Numbered from the stretch's first letter, positions 8,010-17,439 are shown. The stretch: DNA of 41,308 nt from Bacteroidaceae bacterium (GCA_017617235.1 JAFZWQ010000042.1:82401-123708); one strand, 5' to 3'. A program made the numbers and translations. The notes: generated from the sequence alone by a model not told the origin.

Positions 8010-8891
8010 ATGGGAAAGAAACTGAATATCATAGACCTCATCCAGAAATGGATGGACACATTGGCAGGTCAGACCTTCATGAACTACGCCTATTCATGGG
8101 GCGCTGCCGTCGTTATCTTGGGTACATTGTTCAAATTGACCCACCTTCCAGGTGCCAACCTCATGCTGTTTATTGGTATGGGAACAGAGGTCTTCGTGTT
8201 CATTGTGGCAGGTTTTGAACGTGTCACCGAGAAAATGCCCGAACAGGGTGGAGCAGGACTCAGTAGCGAGACCGTCGAGGAACTTGCCGCTGTGGCATCG
8301 GCTGCCGCTCAGAATGGCGGAGGTGCCGTAGGCGGTGTTGTAGGAGGTGGAGTCGCAGGTGGCGGCACCGTGATTATTGGCGGTGGTGCTCCCTTTGTGG
8401 GAACTGGCGAAGGCGAAGCCGCACCCGCAGTAGCTGTTGCCGAAGGTGCAGAGGCCGCTCCTATGGTAGCTGGCGGAGGAATCGTAGCTGGCGGACAGCC
8501 CATTGTATTGGGCGGCGGAGGCATCGTAGGCGGTGCAGGTCTGACAGAGGCTGCCCAGATACAGGCTACAGATCCTGCAACTGTCGAGGAGGCCGTAAAG
8601 AACTATGCCGAGCAGCTGACGGAACTGACAGAAGTGCTGGGCCGTGTAAAGACACAGGCAGAACGTATGTCGACAGACAGCGAGGAAATGGAGAACCTGA
8701 ACCGCACGCTGACGGGTATTGCTACAGTCTACGAACTGCAGCTGCGTAACATCAGCAAACAGGTTTCCACCATCGAGCAAATCGACGAGCAAACACGCCG
8801 TATGGCACAGCAGATCGAGGAACTGAACAACGTCTATGCTCGCATGATAAAGGCCCTGACGGTGAATGTTGGGACTAACCCGCAGTTATAA
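8010..8891 (+). CDS. gldL: Type IX secretion inner membrane motor protein GldL/PorL
   Basis: 293 residues. Two membrane helices lie at about residues 27-43 and 50-68, separated by a short loop (KLTHLPGAN). Glu60 sits within the second helix (GMGTEVFVFIVAGFE) and corresponds to the membrane Glu known to matter for proton use in GldL. Residues of about 100-180 are an unusual Gly/Ala/Val-rich spacer. After it comes a helical, probably coiled-coil C-terminus (from EEAVKNYAEQLTEL). GldL and GldM form the proton-driven inner-membrane motor. The gene begins 4 bases after gldK and ends 59 bases before gldM. Confidence 0.94.
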   Translation: MGKKLNIIDLIQKWMDTLAGQTFMNYAYSWGAAVVILGTLFKLTHLPGANLMLFIGMGTEVFVFIVAGFERVTEKMPEQGGAGLSSETVEELAAVASAAAQNGGGAVGGVVGGGVAGGGTVIIGGGAPFVGTGEGEAAPAVAVAEGAEAAPMVAGGGIVAGGQPIVLGGGGIVGGAGLTEAAQIQATDPATVEEAVKNYAEQLTELTEVLGRVKTQAERMSTDSEEMENLNRTLTGIATVYELQLRNISKQVSTIEQIDEQTRRMAQQIEELNNVYARMIKALTVNVGTNPQL

Positions 8892-8936
8892 GCCCTATAC
8901 GCCCTATATGCCTTATGAGCCTCATAGGCCCCATAA
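8892..8936 (+). repeat. 9-bp tandem repeat between gldL and gldM
   Basis: Five consecutive 9-mers follow the gldL stop: GCCCTATAC, GCCCTATAT, GCCTTATGA, GCCTCATAG and GCCCCATAA (consensus GCCyyATAr). The same unit recurs at 20327-20377 and, in frame, at 22346-22381. Confidence 0.9.
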
Positions 8937-8950
8937 ATTAGAAAAGCAAA

Positions 8951-10504
8951 ATGGCAGCAATAAAGAAAAAGAAGATATCGCCACGTCAGAAGATGATTAA
9001 CCTGATGTACGTCGTGCTGATGGCCATGCTGGCCCTCAACGTCAGCAGCGATGTATTGAAGGGATTTACCTTGGTGGCAGACAAACTCGACCTCTCGACC
9101 CAGAATGCCATACAGACCAACGAGGTCATCTACCGCAACTTCGAGGAGCAGATGCAGAAGAACCCCACGAAGGTGAAGCAATGGTACGACAAGGCACAAT
9201 ATGTCCGCCAGATGAGCGACTCGCTCTACAATCTGGCAGAGGAACTGAAGGAGGCCATTGTCAAGAAGAGCGATGGGAAGGAAGGCGATGTACACAACAT
9301 CAAGAATCAGGAGGACCTGGAGGCTGCCACCAGTGTGATGTTGGCTCCTCGTACGGGCCGTGGTAAGGAACTGTACGATGCTGTGAACAGCTTCCGAGAC
9401 CGTATCACCAAGATGGTAACAAACAAGGCCCAAAGGAAGATTATCGAGAGTAACCTGAATACCGAAGTGCCGCAGAAGGAAAAACTGCAGGGCAAGAACT
9501 GGCAGGAATATATGTTCGAGAGTATGCCTACGGCAGCGGCAGTCACTCTGCTAACGAAACTGCAGAGCGATGTTCGTTCAGCTGAGGGCGAAGTGCTGCA
9601 CACCCTGGTGAGCAACATCGATGTCAAAGATATTCGCGTGAACGAGGTGAATGCATACGTGGTGCCCAATACCATGACGGTGGTGCAAGGCGGACGCTTC
9701 TCGGCCCAGATATTCATGGCAGCTGTTGACACTACAAACCGTCCTACTATCTATGTGGGTGGAAAGGAAATCAAGAGCGATCACGGCATATACGAAACTA
9801 TTTGTAACCAGACGGGCGACTTCACTCTGACAGGATGGATAGAGACCCTGAATGGTAGCGGAGAAAAAGTGAAACGCGACTTCTCGCAGAAATACACCGT
9901 CATTCCGCCCAGTGCAACGGTTAGTGCCGACATCATGAATGTATTGTATGCGGGTTACGATAACCCCATGAGTGTCAGCGTGCCAGGTATCCCCAGTAGC
10001 CGATTGCGTGTGAGCATGACGGGTGGCAACTTTACTCAGAAGGGTGACGGCAAATACATAGCTCGTCCCACAAACGTAGGTGGAGAGGCCGTTATCACAG
10101 TTGCAGCCGAAACCGAAGGTCGCGTGCAGGAAATGGGTAAGTTCACTTTCCGTGTACGTAAGTTACCAGACCCAACGGCATACATTCCCATCGACGATGA
10201 CCATGTAATGGGTGGCAAGATTGCAAAGCAGAACCTGATGGCAATGACCAATCTGGGTGCTGCCATCGACGACGGCCTGCTGAACATCCCATTCTCTGTC
10301 AGGGGCTTCGAAATGGTATTCTATGACAACATGGGTAACGCCGTTCCGGAAATTGCACAGAGCAGTGAGTTTACCCTGCGCCAGAAGAACATGATTCGTC
10401 AGCTGAACCGTGGCAAACGTTTCTACATCACGAAGATACGTGCCGTAGGTCCTGATGGTATTGAGCGTACGCTGAATGGCGCAATGGAGGTCATAGTAAA
10501 TTAA
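8951..10504 (+). CDS. gldM: Type IX secretion motor protein GldM/PorM
   Basis: 517 residues, matching the usual GldM/PorM length. The N-terminus has the hallmark basic start (KKKKISPRQKMINLMYVVL) and a single membrane helix at about residues 15-33. The long periplasmic part then passes from a helical N-domain (with repeated Leu/Lys/Asp heptad-like runs) to beta-rich domains with Ig-like strands (from about 225), including VQGGRFSAQIFMAAVDTT and YVGGKEIKSDHGIYE. GldM spans the periplasm and carries motor motion from GldL to the GldK/GldN ring. It sits between gldL and gldN with 59 and 16 bases around it. Confidence 0.95.
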   Translation: MAAIKKKKISPRQKMINLMYVVLMAMLALNVSSDVLKGFTLVADKLDLSTQNAIQTNEVIYRNFEEQMQKNPTKVKQWYDKAQYVRQMSDSLYNLAEELKEAIVKKSDGKEGDVHNIKNQEDLEAATSVMLAPRTGRGKELYDAVNSFRDRITKMVTNKAQRKIIESNLNTEVPQKEKLQGKNWQEYMFESMPTAAAVTLLTKLQSDVRSAEGEVLHTLVSNIDVKDIRVNEVNAYVVPNTMTVVQGGRFSAQIFMAAVDTTNRPTIYVGGKEIKSDHGIYETICNQTGDFTLTGWIETLNGSGEKVKRDFSQKYTVIPPSATVSADIMNVLYAGYDNPMSVSVPGIPSSRLRVSMTGGNFTQKGDGKYIARPTNVGGEAVITVAAETEGRVQEMGKFTFRVRKLPDPTAYIPIDDDHVMGGKIAKQNLMAMTNLGAAIDDGLLNIPFSVRGFEMVFYDNMGNAVPEIAQSSEFTLRQKNMIRQLNRGKRFYITKIRAVGPDGIERTLNGAMEVIVN

Positions 10505-10529
10505 AAATGAAAAACTAAAAATGAAAAAC
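10502..10529 (+). repeat. 14-bp duplication across the gldM stop and gldN start
   Basis: TAAAAATGAAAAAC occurs twice in a row (10502-10515 and 10516-10529). The first copy holds the gldM stop and a three-codon mini frame (ATG AAA AAC TAA, 10507-10518). The second copy holds the gldN ATG at 10521. Confidence 0.85.
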
Positions 10530-11633
10530 GATATGAAGCGCATAGCCTTGTTTTTTATTATTTGTTCATTGTTTGTTGGTGTAGCAAAGTCGCAGCCGAC
10601 GAAGCGCAGAACAACTACTAGTAATGCCGCTGCCCAAAAGGGTCAGCAGGCTGAGCAGAAGAGTGACCGTGCTTCCCTCATGTTTCCCACCAGCGAGGAT
10701 ATGCCCGAAGATGTGGTTTGGCGTCGCGATATCTATCGCCAGCTCGACCTGATGGCGGACAAGAATGCTCCTCTATACTATCCAGTAGAACCGAATGACC
10801 GTCAGGTGAATCTCTTCACCTATCTGTTCCGTTTGTTCCTGAGCAATCGCCTTCCCGTCTATACCTATAAGTTGGACGGCAACGAGTCGTTTGCCGAGAA
10901 GGACCGTGTGACGGATGTGAAGGAGATTCTCGACCGTTACTATATTTATTATGAAGAGAACAATGGCAAGTACACGGTGGCTGACAACGATGTTCCCTCG
11001 GCACAGGTGAAGCGCTATTATGTTAAGGAAAGCAGCTATTTCGACCAGCGTACAGGTACATACAAGTCGAAGGTTACAGCCCTGTGTCCCGTGCTGTTGG
11101 AAGACGATGGATTCGGTGATGGCGGTGCTGTTACGCCAAAGCCTCTGTTCTGGATTAAGTACGACGATGCAGCTCCCTATCTGAGCCGTCTGCCCATTAT
11201 GGCATCGAACCTGAACAATGTGACCAACATGACAGCCGACGACTATTTCACCATGAACCGCTACGACGGCAAGATTTACAAGACTGCCAACATGCAGGGC
11301 AAGGTGCTGATTAACGAACCGGATACGGCAAAGCTCCTGAAGGAACAGCAGAAGATAGAAAAACAGCTGGCGGACTTCGAGGAGAATATCTGGCATCAGC
11401 GTGAGAAAGAAGATACGACATCTGTGGATAGTGTGGAGACAGAAGCCGCAAAGGCAAAGACCATACGTCGCACCTCATCGACAACAACGAAGACTGCAGA
11501 AAAGAGTTCGAATAGCGGAGCAACACGCCGCTCCACCACATCGGCTACCATAAAGAAAGAAAAGGAGAAGAAGCCAAGGAGTAGCGGTGGCAGTTCCACT
11601 CCGACTGCCAGTGTCCGTCGCGAGAGAAGATGA
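10521..11633 (+). CDS. gldN: Type IX secretion periplasmic ring protein GldN/PorN
   Basis: 370 residues from the ATG at 10521; a second ATG (10533) also gives a good signal peptide (MKRIALFFIICSLFVGVAKS). After it comes the conserved GldN/PorN body with DVVWRRDIYRQLDL, NAPLYYPVEP, LFTYLFRLFLSN and VKRYYVKESSYFDQRTG. It ends in a long Lys/Arg/Ser/Thr-rich tail (from about residue 290), which is rich in repeated basic and Thr residues. GldN binds GldK to build the periplasmic ring of the T9SS. It is the fifth gene of the operon, and a PorT-like gene follows after 20 bases. Confidence 0.94.
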   Translation: MKNDMKRIALFFIICSLFVGVAKSQPTKRRTTTSNAAAQKGQQAEQKSDRASLMFPTSEDMPEDVVWRRDIYRQLDLMADKNAPLYYPVEPNDRQVNLFTYLFRLFLSNRLPVYTYKLDGNESFAEKDRVTDVKEILDRYYIYYEENNGKYTVADNDVPSAQVKRYYVKESSYFDQRTGTYKSKVTALCPVLLEDDGFGDGGAVTPKPLFWIKYDDAAPYLSRLPIMASNLNNVTNMTADDYFTMNRYDGKIYKTANMQGKVLINEPDTAKLLKEQQKIEKQLADFEENIWHQREKEDTTSVDSVETEAAKAKTIRRTSSTTTKTAEKSSNSGATRRSTTSATIKKEKEKKPRSSGGSSTPTASVRRERR

Positions 11634-11653
11634 TTATTAACAGATAACCGACA

Positions 11654-12253
11654 ATGAAAAAGTTTGTCTTCATCTTATTGCTTATTGCTGGTTGGCAGAC
11701 ATTGGCAGCCAAGGGCGAGAACATTCCAGTAGTGAAAAAGGTTAAACCCTGGCGCATAGGTATAGAGGGCGGATTGGATTTCAGCCGCTTTTCGGCTAGC
11801 AAGGAACTGTTTTCTCCCGACAACCAGACGGGCTGGTTCGTTGGTATGAAGATAAAGACCAGCATTCCTCTGCCCAATTTAGGACTGGACGCAGCACTGC
11901 TGTACAACCAAAATAAGATGGAGTACATCGTGAGTACCGATTATAGGGAAAAGAAAATGCACATGTTCGTAGTGCCCGTTAACTTACGCTATAATTGGAA
12001 GATAGATTCAAACTTCATCTTTTATATTGCCACAGGCCCGCAGTGGAATTGGCTGGTTGATAAAAGCAGCATCAGCGATGTGGGTAATTTCGACCACTCC
12101 TTCTTTGACTGGAACATCGGCATGGGCTTCGAGATCCTGAAGCATGTGCAGTTCGGATTTAACTATAACATACCCCTGGGAAAGATGGGTGAAGTGAACA
12201 ATGTCAACTTGGAGGGCCATACATGGAATGTCCGCATCGCTTACTACTTCTAG
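11654..12253 (+). CDS. PorT-like outer membrane beta-barrel protein
   Basis: 199 residues with a signal peptide (MKKFVFILLLIAGWQTLAAK). The mature part is a small barrel of the PorT / OMP beta-barrel type: an IGIEGGLDFSRF strand, then repeated strands with aromatic girdle residues, and a final WNVRIAYYF ending in Phe as many outer-membrane proteins do. It follows gldN by 20 bases in the T9SS operon, so a role in secretion or its assembly is likely. The true PorT of Porphyromonas is encoded away from this operon, so the symbol is left blank. The last 31 bases overlap the start of priA. Confidence 0.8.
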   Translation: MKKFVFILLLIAGWQTLAAKGENIPVVKKVKPWRIGIEGGLDFSRFSASKELFSPDNQTGWFVGMKIKTSIPLPNLGLDAALLYNQNKMEYIVSTDYREKKMHMFVVPVNLRYNWKIDSNFIFYIATGPQWNWLVDKSSISDVGNFDHSFFDWNIGMGFEILKHVQFGFNYNIPLGKMGEVNNVNLEGHTWNVRIAYYF

Positions 12254-14727
12254 CCGATGTTGTTCTTCCCCTTCCATTGGCGGATACCTATACCTACCGT
12301 TTGCCCGAGCGTCTGAAAGACCACGTGCAAGCGGGTTGCCGTCTTATAGTCCCCTTTGGTTCCAAAAAAATTTATTCAGCCCTCGTAATTCAAGTTCGCG
12401 AGGGTGAAGCACCTGTTGAATACGAATTAAAGGAGGCCATCGATGTACTTGACGAGGCGCCTATCCTCTTGCCCCAACAACTTCGTCTCTGGCAATGGAT
12501 AGCCGATTATTATCTGTGTACGATGGGCGAGGTGTACAAGGCTGCACTGCCCAGCGGCTTGAAGCTGGAGAGTGAAAGCGTGGTGGTTTTCAATCCCGAC
12601 TATGATGATACTTTTCCCCTGTCGAAGAATGAGCAACATGTCCTCGACCTTATGGAACACTTGCGTGAACAGAAAGTAATGGACCTGCAGAAAGTGGTGG
12701 GGGTGAAATATATTCTGCCTATTGTAAAGTCGCTGCTCGACAAGGGGGCCATCACGATGCACGAGGAATTGAAACGAAATTATCGTCCGCGAACAGTGAA
12801 CTGCGTGCGCTTGAGTGATGCATACTTCGATGAAGGTCGTTTGAACCAACTCTTCGATGAGCTGCGACGGGCTCAGCGTCAGCACGATTTGTTGGTTCGT
12901 TATCTTGATTTGTCGCAAGCCTCTGCAGCGCTGACCTTGCAGAATTGCCAACTCCTGGTGGAATTGGAGAAACAGACGTTGATGGAGGGACAGTCGGAAG
13001 CCGCATTCAAGGCTTTGCGCGACCGCGGTGTCCTGGAACTCTACGAAAAGGAGGTATCGCGTTTGGAAACTCCCGCAGTGAATTCCTCTTTTTCTCATAT
13101 TCTCAATTTCTCATTGTCAAGTGCGCAGCAACTCGCCTACGACGAAATACAAGCCTCGTTTGCAGAACAGGACATCTGTCTGTTGCATGGCGTGACATCG
13201 AGTGGTAAAACGGAAATCTACATCCGCCTGATTCAAGACCAGATAGACCGGGGTCGGCAGGTGTTGTATATGCTACCTGAGATTGTGCTTACGGCCCAGT
13301 TGGTGGAACGCCTGAAGCGTGTCTTTGGCAATCGGTTGGGCGTATATCATTCGAAATACCCCGATGCCGAGCGTGTCGAGGTGTGGCAGAAGCAATTATC
13401 GGCTGAACCCTACGACATTATCGTGGGTGTGCGTTCTTCCGTCTTTCTGCCTTTCCAACGTTTGGGTCTGGTGATTGTCGACGAGGAACACGAGTCTTCA
13501 TTCAAACAACAGGAACCAGCTCCTCGCTATCATGCTCGGAATGTGGCCCTAGTTATGGCGCGCCAAATGGGTGCGAAGGTACTGTTGGGAACGGCAACAC
13601 CCTCGCTCGAATCATATCACAATGCCCAAACGGGTCGCTATGGGTTGGTAACGCTGATGGAACGTTTTGGACAGGTAAAGTTGCCACGAATAGAGATTGT
13701 GGATTTACGCGACCGTCGCCACCGCAAGGAGATGGTCGGTCCATTTAGTACCGATCTTATCCGGGCTATGCGCGAGGCGTTGGAACGACATGAACAGATT
13801 ATCCTTTTCCAGAATCGTCGAGGCTATGCCCCTCAGATGGAATGTAATGTGTGTGGCTGGGCGCCTCGTTGTACCCGCTGCGATGTTACCCTGACTCTGC
13901 ATCGCGACAGCCGGCAGATGACCTGCCACTATTGTGGCGCTACGTATCCTGTGCCAGATAGTTGTCCGAACTGCCAGAGCCAGGAATTGCATAGCGTGGG
14001 GTATGGAACAGAACGCATCGAGGATGATATTCGTCAGATTTTTCCTCAAGCACGTGTGGGACGCATGGACCTTGACACCACTCGCAGTCGTACTGCCTAC
14101 GAACGCCTGTTGGCAGATTTCCAATGTGGAAACACTGATATTCTTGTCGGAACTCAGATGGTGACCAAGGGACTGGATTTCGAACGTGTCAGTGTGGTGG
14201 GTATCCTGAATGCCGATACCATGCTGAATATGCCTGACTTCCGCAGTTATGAACGGGCTTTCCAAATGCTCAGTCAGGTGGCAGGACGCGCTGGACGCCG
14301 CAATCGTCAAGGGCTGGTGCTCTTGCAAACCAAGTCGCCAGAACTGCCCGTCATCCAGCAGGTTGTTCAAAACGATTATTCTGCCCTTTATCGCGATATG
14401 ATGCAGGAACGCGAGGCGTTCAACTATCCTCCTTTCAGCCGTTTGGTTAACGTCATTTTGAAGCATCGCGATCCGCATGTCGTAATGCAACTTTCAACGG
14501 ATATTTCGACCTTGCTTCACCGCATTTTTGCCCATCGTGTCCTGGGGCCGGATACCCCAATCGTGGGCCGCATCCAGTTACTGTACATCCGTCATCTTGT
14601 CCTAAAAATAGAGACGACGGCCTCTATGGCAGAGGCTCGTCGTCGTTTGCGCCAGATTCGGCAATATCTTCTTGAGCAGCCAGCTTACAAAACCGCTCAG
14701 ATTATCTACGATGTAGATCCTGTTTGA
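12223..14727 (+). CDS. priA: Primosomal protein N' (replication restart helicase PriA)
   Basis: 834 residues. The N-terminal DNA-binding domain begins DVVLPLPLADTYTYRLP. The helicase core has the Walker A GVTSSGKTE (Gly323), the DEEH box (Asp420) and GTATPSLES. Eight zinc-binding Cys are present at 541, 544, 550, 553, 568, 571, 581 and 584. Later motifs include LVGTQMVTKGLDFERV and QVAGRAGRR. PriA reloads the replisome at stalled forks. The ATG lies 31 bases inside the PorT-like gene; no later ATG keeps the conserved start, so real overlap is likely. Residues of about 287-300 (encoded by TTCTCATT-type 8-mers) look like an inserted repeat in a linker. Confidence 0.96.
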   Translation: MECPHRLLLLADVVLPLPLADTYTYRLPERLKDHVQAGCRLIVPFGSKKIYSALVIQVREGEAPVEYELKEAIDVLDEAPILLPQQLRLWQWIADYYLCTMGEVYKAALPSGLKLESESVVVFNPDYDDTFPLSKNEQHVLDLMEHLREQKVMDLQKVVGVKYILPIVKSLLDKGAITMHEELKRNYRPRTVNCVRLSDAYFDEGRLNQLFDELRRAQRQHDLLVRYLDLSQASAALTLQNCQLLVELEKQTLMEGQSEAAFKALRDRGVLELYEKEVSRLETPAVNSSFSHILNFSLSSAQQLAYDEIQASFAEQDICLLHGVTSSGKTEIYIRLIQDQIDRGRQVLYMLPEIVLTAQLVERLKRVFGNRLGVYHSKYPDAERVEVWQKQLSAEPYDIIVGVRSSVFLPFQRLGLVIVDEEHESSFKQQEPAPRYHARNVALVMARQMGAKVLLGTATPSLESYHNAQTGRYGLVTLMERFGQVKLPRIEIVDLRDRRHRKEMVGPFSTDLIRAMREALERHEQIILFQNRRGYAPQMECNVCGWAPRCTRCDVTLTLHRDSRQMTCHYCGATYPVPDSCPNCQSQELHSVGYGTERIEDDIRQIFPQARVGRMDLDTTRSRTAYERLLADFQCGNTDILVGTQMVTKGLDFERVSVVGILNADTMLNMPDFRSYERAFQMLSQVAGRAGRRNRQGLVLLQTKSPELPVIQQVVQNDYSALYRDMMQEREAFNYPPFSRLVNVILKHRDPHVVMQLSTDISTLLHRIFAHRVLGPDTPIVGRIQLLYIRHLVLKIETTASMAEARRRLRQIRQYLLEQPAYKTAQIIYDVDPV
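13092..13115 (+). repeat. In-frame 8-bp tandem repeat inside priA
   Basis: TTCTCATA, TTCTCAAT and TTCTCATT follow one another at 13092-13115 and encode part of SSFSHILNFSLSS. The unit matches the repeat in the GH127 gene signal peptide (20397-20430) and the reverse complement of the 8-mers at 37254-37285. Confidence 0.8.
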
Positions 14728-15294
14728 TTATTCTGAAGCAGCTGCACCTTCGTATGTGAAGTTTACGACTTTAGAATAGTCGCCATCTTCATCATCGTCG
14801 AAGTAAATCGAGAATTCCAAAACCATTTTTGTTGTGGTGACATAGGTCTTTTCCTGCTCAATGTAAAGATTGGCAGCCGTATATGTTTTTCCATCAATGA
14901 CAAGCGATCCGTCGATGGAGGTTTTCTCTCCAAAATCGAACGTGGTCTTTGATGCATTTTCGTTGTTCAAAGCCAGATTGTAGATGACAACGTTTTGCAT
15001 GCTGGCCTTCCCGTCGGTAATGTTGGGTAGTGTGATTGTACCCGTGTTTGAGCCGCATTTCAAAACGACCTGCGCGCTGGTCAGTGCTGTCTTGTTCTCG
15101 TTGATAAGTTGCCACTCGCCGGTTTTGCTCGAACCATTCATCGTATATGCCTCGCCCGTACCTGTGTAGGTATAGGTCTCGCCTGGGTTGAAGAGCTGTT
15201 GAATGAGGTTGGTCACTTCGTCGCAACTGGTCATAACACTACCCATAGTCAAGGTGGCCAGAGCCAAAACTGCTAATTTGATTGTCTTTTTCAT
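14728..15294 (-). CDS. Calycin-like lipoprotein
   Basis: 188 residues with a lipobox (SVMTSC, Cys24), so a lipid-anchored exported protein. The mature part is a small beta-rich domain with a YTYTGTGEAYTM strand near the start and FDFGEKTSIDGSLVIDGKTY, resembling the calycin-like (lipocalin-fold) domain found in many Bacteroidota lipoproteins. The function is unknown. Its stop directly abuts the convergent priA stop. The start lies 62 bases after the HD-phosphodiesterase gene on the same strand, so the two may be co-transcribed. Confidence 0.75.
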   Translation of the reverse strand: MKKTIKLAVLALATLTMGSVMTSCDEVTNLIQQLFNPGETYTYTGTGEAYTMNGSSKTGEWQLINENKTALTSAQVVLKCGSNTGTITLPNITDGKASMQNVVIYNLALNNENASKTTFDFGEKTSIDGSLVIDGKTYTAANLYIEQEKTYVTTTKMVLEFSIYFDDDEDGDYSKVVNFTYEGAAASE

Positions 15295-15356
15295 CTTTAA
15301 TTATATTAATATGTTAATAATATTCCTTCCTTTTTAACCTCTGCGGCCAAAGCTGT

Positions 15357-17423
15357 TTACTCTCCTTTCATTTCGGGATAACTGATGCGGGTGTGGTATA
15401 TGGTCATCAGTTTCTGCTTCAACACCTGCTTGGTGGTGGAGATGTCCTGGAAAGTGATGGGGCACAGGCTGAAGTAGCCCTCGCTGACCTGACTGTCGAT
15501 GATGCGGTTGATAAGGTTACTGATGCTCTCGTCGGTATATTCCGGCAAACTGCGGCTTGCGGCTTCTACGGCATCGCACATCATCAGTATAGCCTCTTCG
15601 ATGGTGGTAGGATTCGGTCCAGGATAGGTGAAGAATTTCTCGTCGATTTGTAGCAACGGATTCTCGTTCTTGTATTTGATGTAGAAGTATTTGGCCTTGC
15701 TGGTGCCGTGGTGTGTGGCAATGAAACGGCGGATTACCTCGGGCAGTTTGTAGTGCTCGGCCAATTCCAGTCCTTTTTTCACGTGGCTGATGATGATTTG
15801 GGCGCTCTTCACATACGACAGGTTGTCGTGCGGATTAATACCGTTTTGGTTTTCGGTGAAGAACACAGGGGCATCTAGTTTACCGATATCGTGATAGAGT
15901 GCTGCCGTTCTTACCAATTGGCTCTTAGCTCCCAGGGTGTTTGCCACCTCGCCTGCCAGGTTCGCAACCTGCATCGAATGCTGGAAGGTGCCGGGAGCCT
16001 CTTCGCTGAGGCGTCGTAACACTTCGTTGTTAGAGTTCGACAGTTCCACTAGCGTAACGGTGCTGGTGAATTTGAACATACGCTCGAATGGGATGAGCAA
16101 TAGATACGAGATGAGCAGCAGGAAACCGTTCAGTACAATATAGGTATAGGTGGCGTAGTCGAAGTGGTCGGCTGTGATTGTATTCATATGAATGAGGTCG
16201 AAGCCCAAGTAGCACAGGGCCGAGGACAAGGTCACCTGAATGACTGCACGGAACAATTCGCTGCGTTGCGACAACTGTCTCAGGTTGTATATGGCCACCA
16301 GTCCGGCAACCGACTGTACGACAATGAATTCGTAGGGCGAACTAATCACCAGTGCCGATAATAGTATGCTAGTGAAATGGGTAATGAATGCTGCACGCGA
16401 ATCCAAGAATACGCGAATAAAAATCGGCACAATGCAGTAGGGGATGAGGTAGGGATTCAGGAAACTGTTTCGCACCATGATGTATGTGATGGCAGGGAAC
16501 AGTAGGGTGAGCAGGGTGATGAGCATTACGGTGCGTGTGCGCTGCAGATAGTCGCTTCGGAATTGGTTGAAGAATATCAACAGGCAAATGAGTAGGATGG
16601 ATACGTATATCAACTGTCCGCCCAATTGGCTGAATTGCTCGCTGGCCGAACGCTTGCGGCCTTCGTGGTGCTCCTGCATCGAACGCAGAATGTTGTAGGT
16701 TTTTTCGTCCACGATGTCGCCGTGGTCTATGATTTTCTGTCCTGCCAACACCTGTCCCGAGAAACGTACGAGTTGCTTTTCCAGATTGTCGAGCTGCGAT
16801 TTTGAACGCTCTTCGTCGTACGTCAGGTTGGGTTCGATGAAACGACTTAGGTTGCAATGCTGAAGCACACTGCGCTGGAAATGAACCGTATCTCCGTCGT
16901 TTATCAGAAACTCGTAGGCTGTTTTTGGGGTGAACACATCGTCCAAATTACTGGTTCCGCCGATGTTCTGTATCGAAACCACTACGGCTGCCGTGTGGGC
17001 TTTCTGCAAATTGTCGTAGTCGCTGCTCTGCATGATGCCCTTACTGTACACGGTTTGCAGTTTGCCGAGGATGTTGGTTCGGTATGGCGTTCCCACACTA
17101 TTCTTCATCTCCTTGTCGAAGGCCGTCTTGAAGGCTTCGATTTGCGTCTGTGCCACCTGCGTGTTCAGCTCGTATATGGGTTTGTACATCCGCATCACGC
17201 TGTCGCGTTCCTGTTTCAGCACCTCCTCGGGTTTCAGTATGGGGAAGTTCTCCCTTGCAATCACGGTACCGTAATTCCAGGGTTTCCCTTTCTTGATGTC
17301 CAACTTAACCTGATTACCTCTGGGGATGAGAGCCACCAGGATAATGATGGCTGCCAGACATACCAGCGTACGATAAATATAGCCTCGTGTAGTGAACGTA
17401 TTGTAGTGATTATATCGGCTCAT
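15357..17423 (-). CDS. 7TM-HD domain phosphodiesterase (PgpH-like)
   Basis: 688 residues from the ATG at 17423-17421 (MSRYNHYNTF); a longer frame to 17450 is not needed and would overlap the promoter. One membrane helix lies near residues 20-38, then an extracellular 7TMR-HDED domain (about 40-285), several membrane helices (about 285-460) and a C-terminal HD domain. The HD pair His511-Asp512 is in ALYHDIGK, with HATHHGTSKAKY-like residues (IATHHGTSKAKYF) further on. The family hydrolyses cyclic di-AMP in other bacteria, so a signalling role at the inner membrane is likely. It is divergent from gltX. Confidence 0.9.
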   Translation of the reverse strand: MSRYNHYNTFTTRGYIYRTLVCLAAIIILVALIPRGNQVKLDIKKGKPWNYGTVIARENFPILKPEEVLKQERDSVMRMYKPIYELNTQVAQTQIEAFKTAFDKEMKNSVGTPYRTNILGKLQTVYSKGIMQSSDYDNLQKAHTAAVVVSIQNIGGTSNLDDVFTPKTAYEFLINDGDTVHFQRSVLQHCNLSRFIEPNLTYDEERSKSQLDNLEKQLVRFSGQVLAGQKIIDHGDIVDEKTYNILRSMQEHHEGRKRSASEQFSQLGGQLIYVSILLICLLIFFNQFRSDYLQRTRTVMLITLLTLLFPAITYIMVRNSFLNPYLIPYCIVPIFIRVFLDSRAAFITHFTSILLSALVISSPYEFIVVQSVAGLVAIYNLRQLSQRSELFRAVIQVTLSSALCYLGFDLIHMNTITADHFDYATYTYIVLNGFLLLISYLLLIPFERMFKFTSTVTLVELSNSNNEVLRRLSEEAPGTFQHSMQVANLAGEVANTLGAKSQLVRTAALYHDIGKLDAPVFFTENQNGINPHDNLSYVKSAQIIISHVKKGLELAEHYKLPEVIRRFIATHHGTSKAKYFYIKYKNENPLLQIDEKFFTYPGPNPTTIEEAILMMCDAVEAASRSLPEYTDESISNLINRIIDSQVSEGYFSLCPITFQDISTTKQVLKQKLMTIYHTRISYPEMKGE

Positions 17424-17439
17424 GGCTGTTAGTTTTGCA

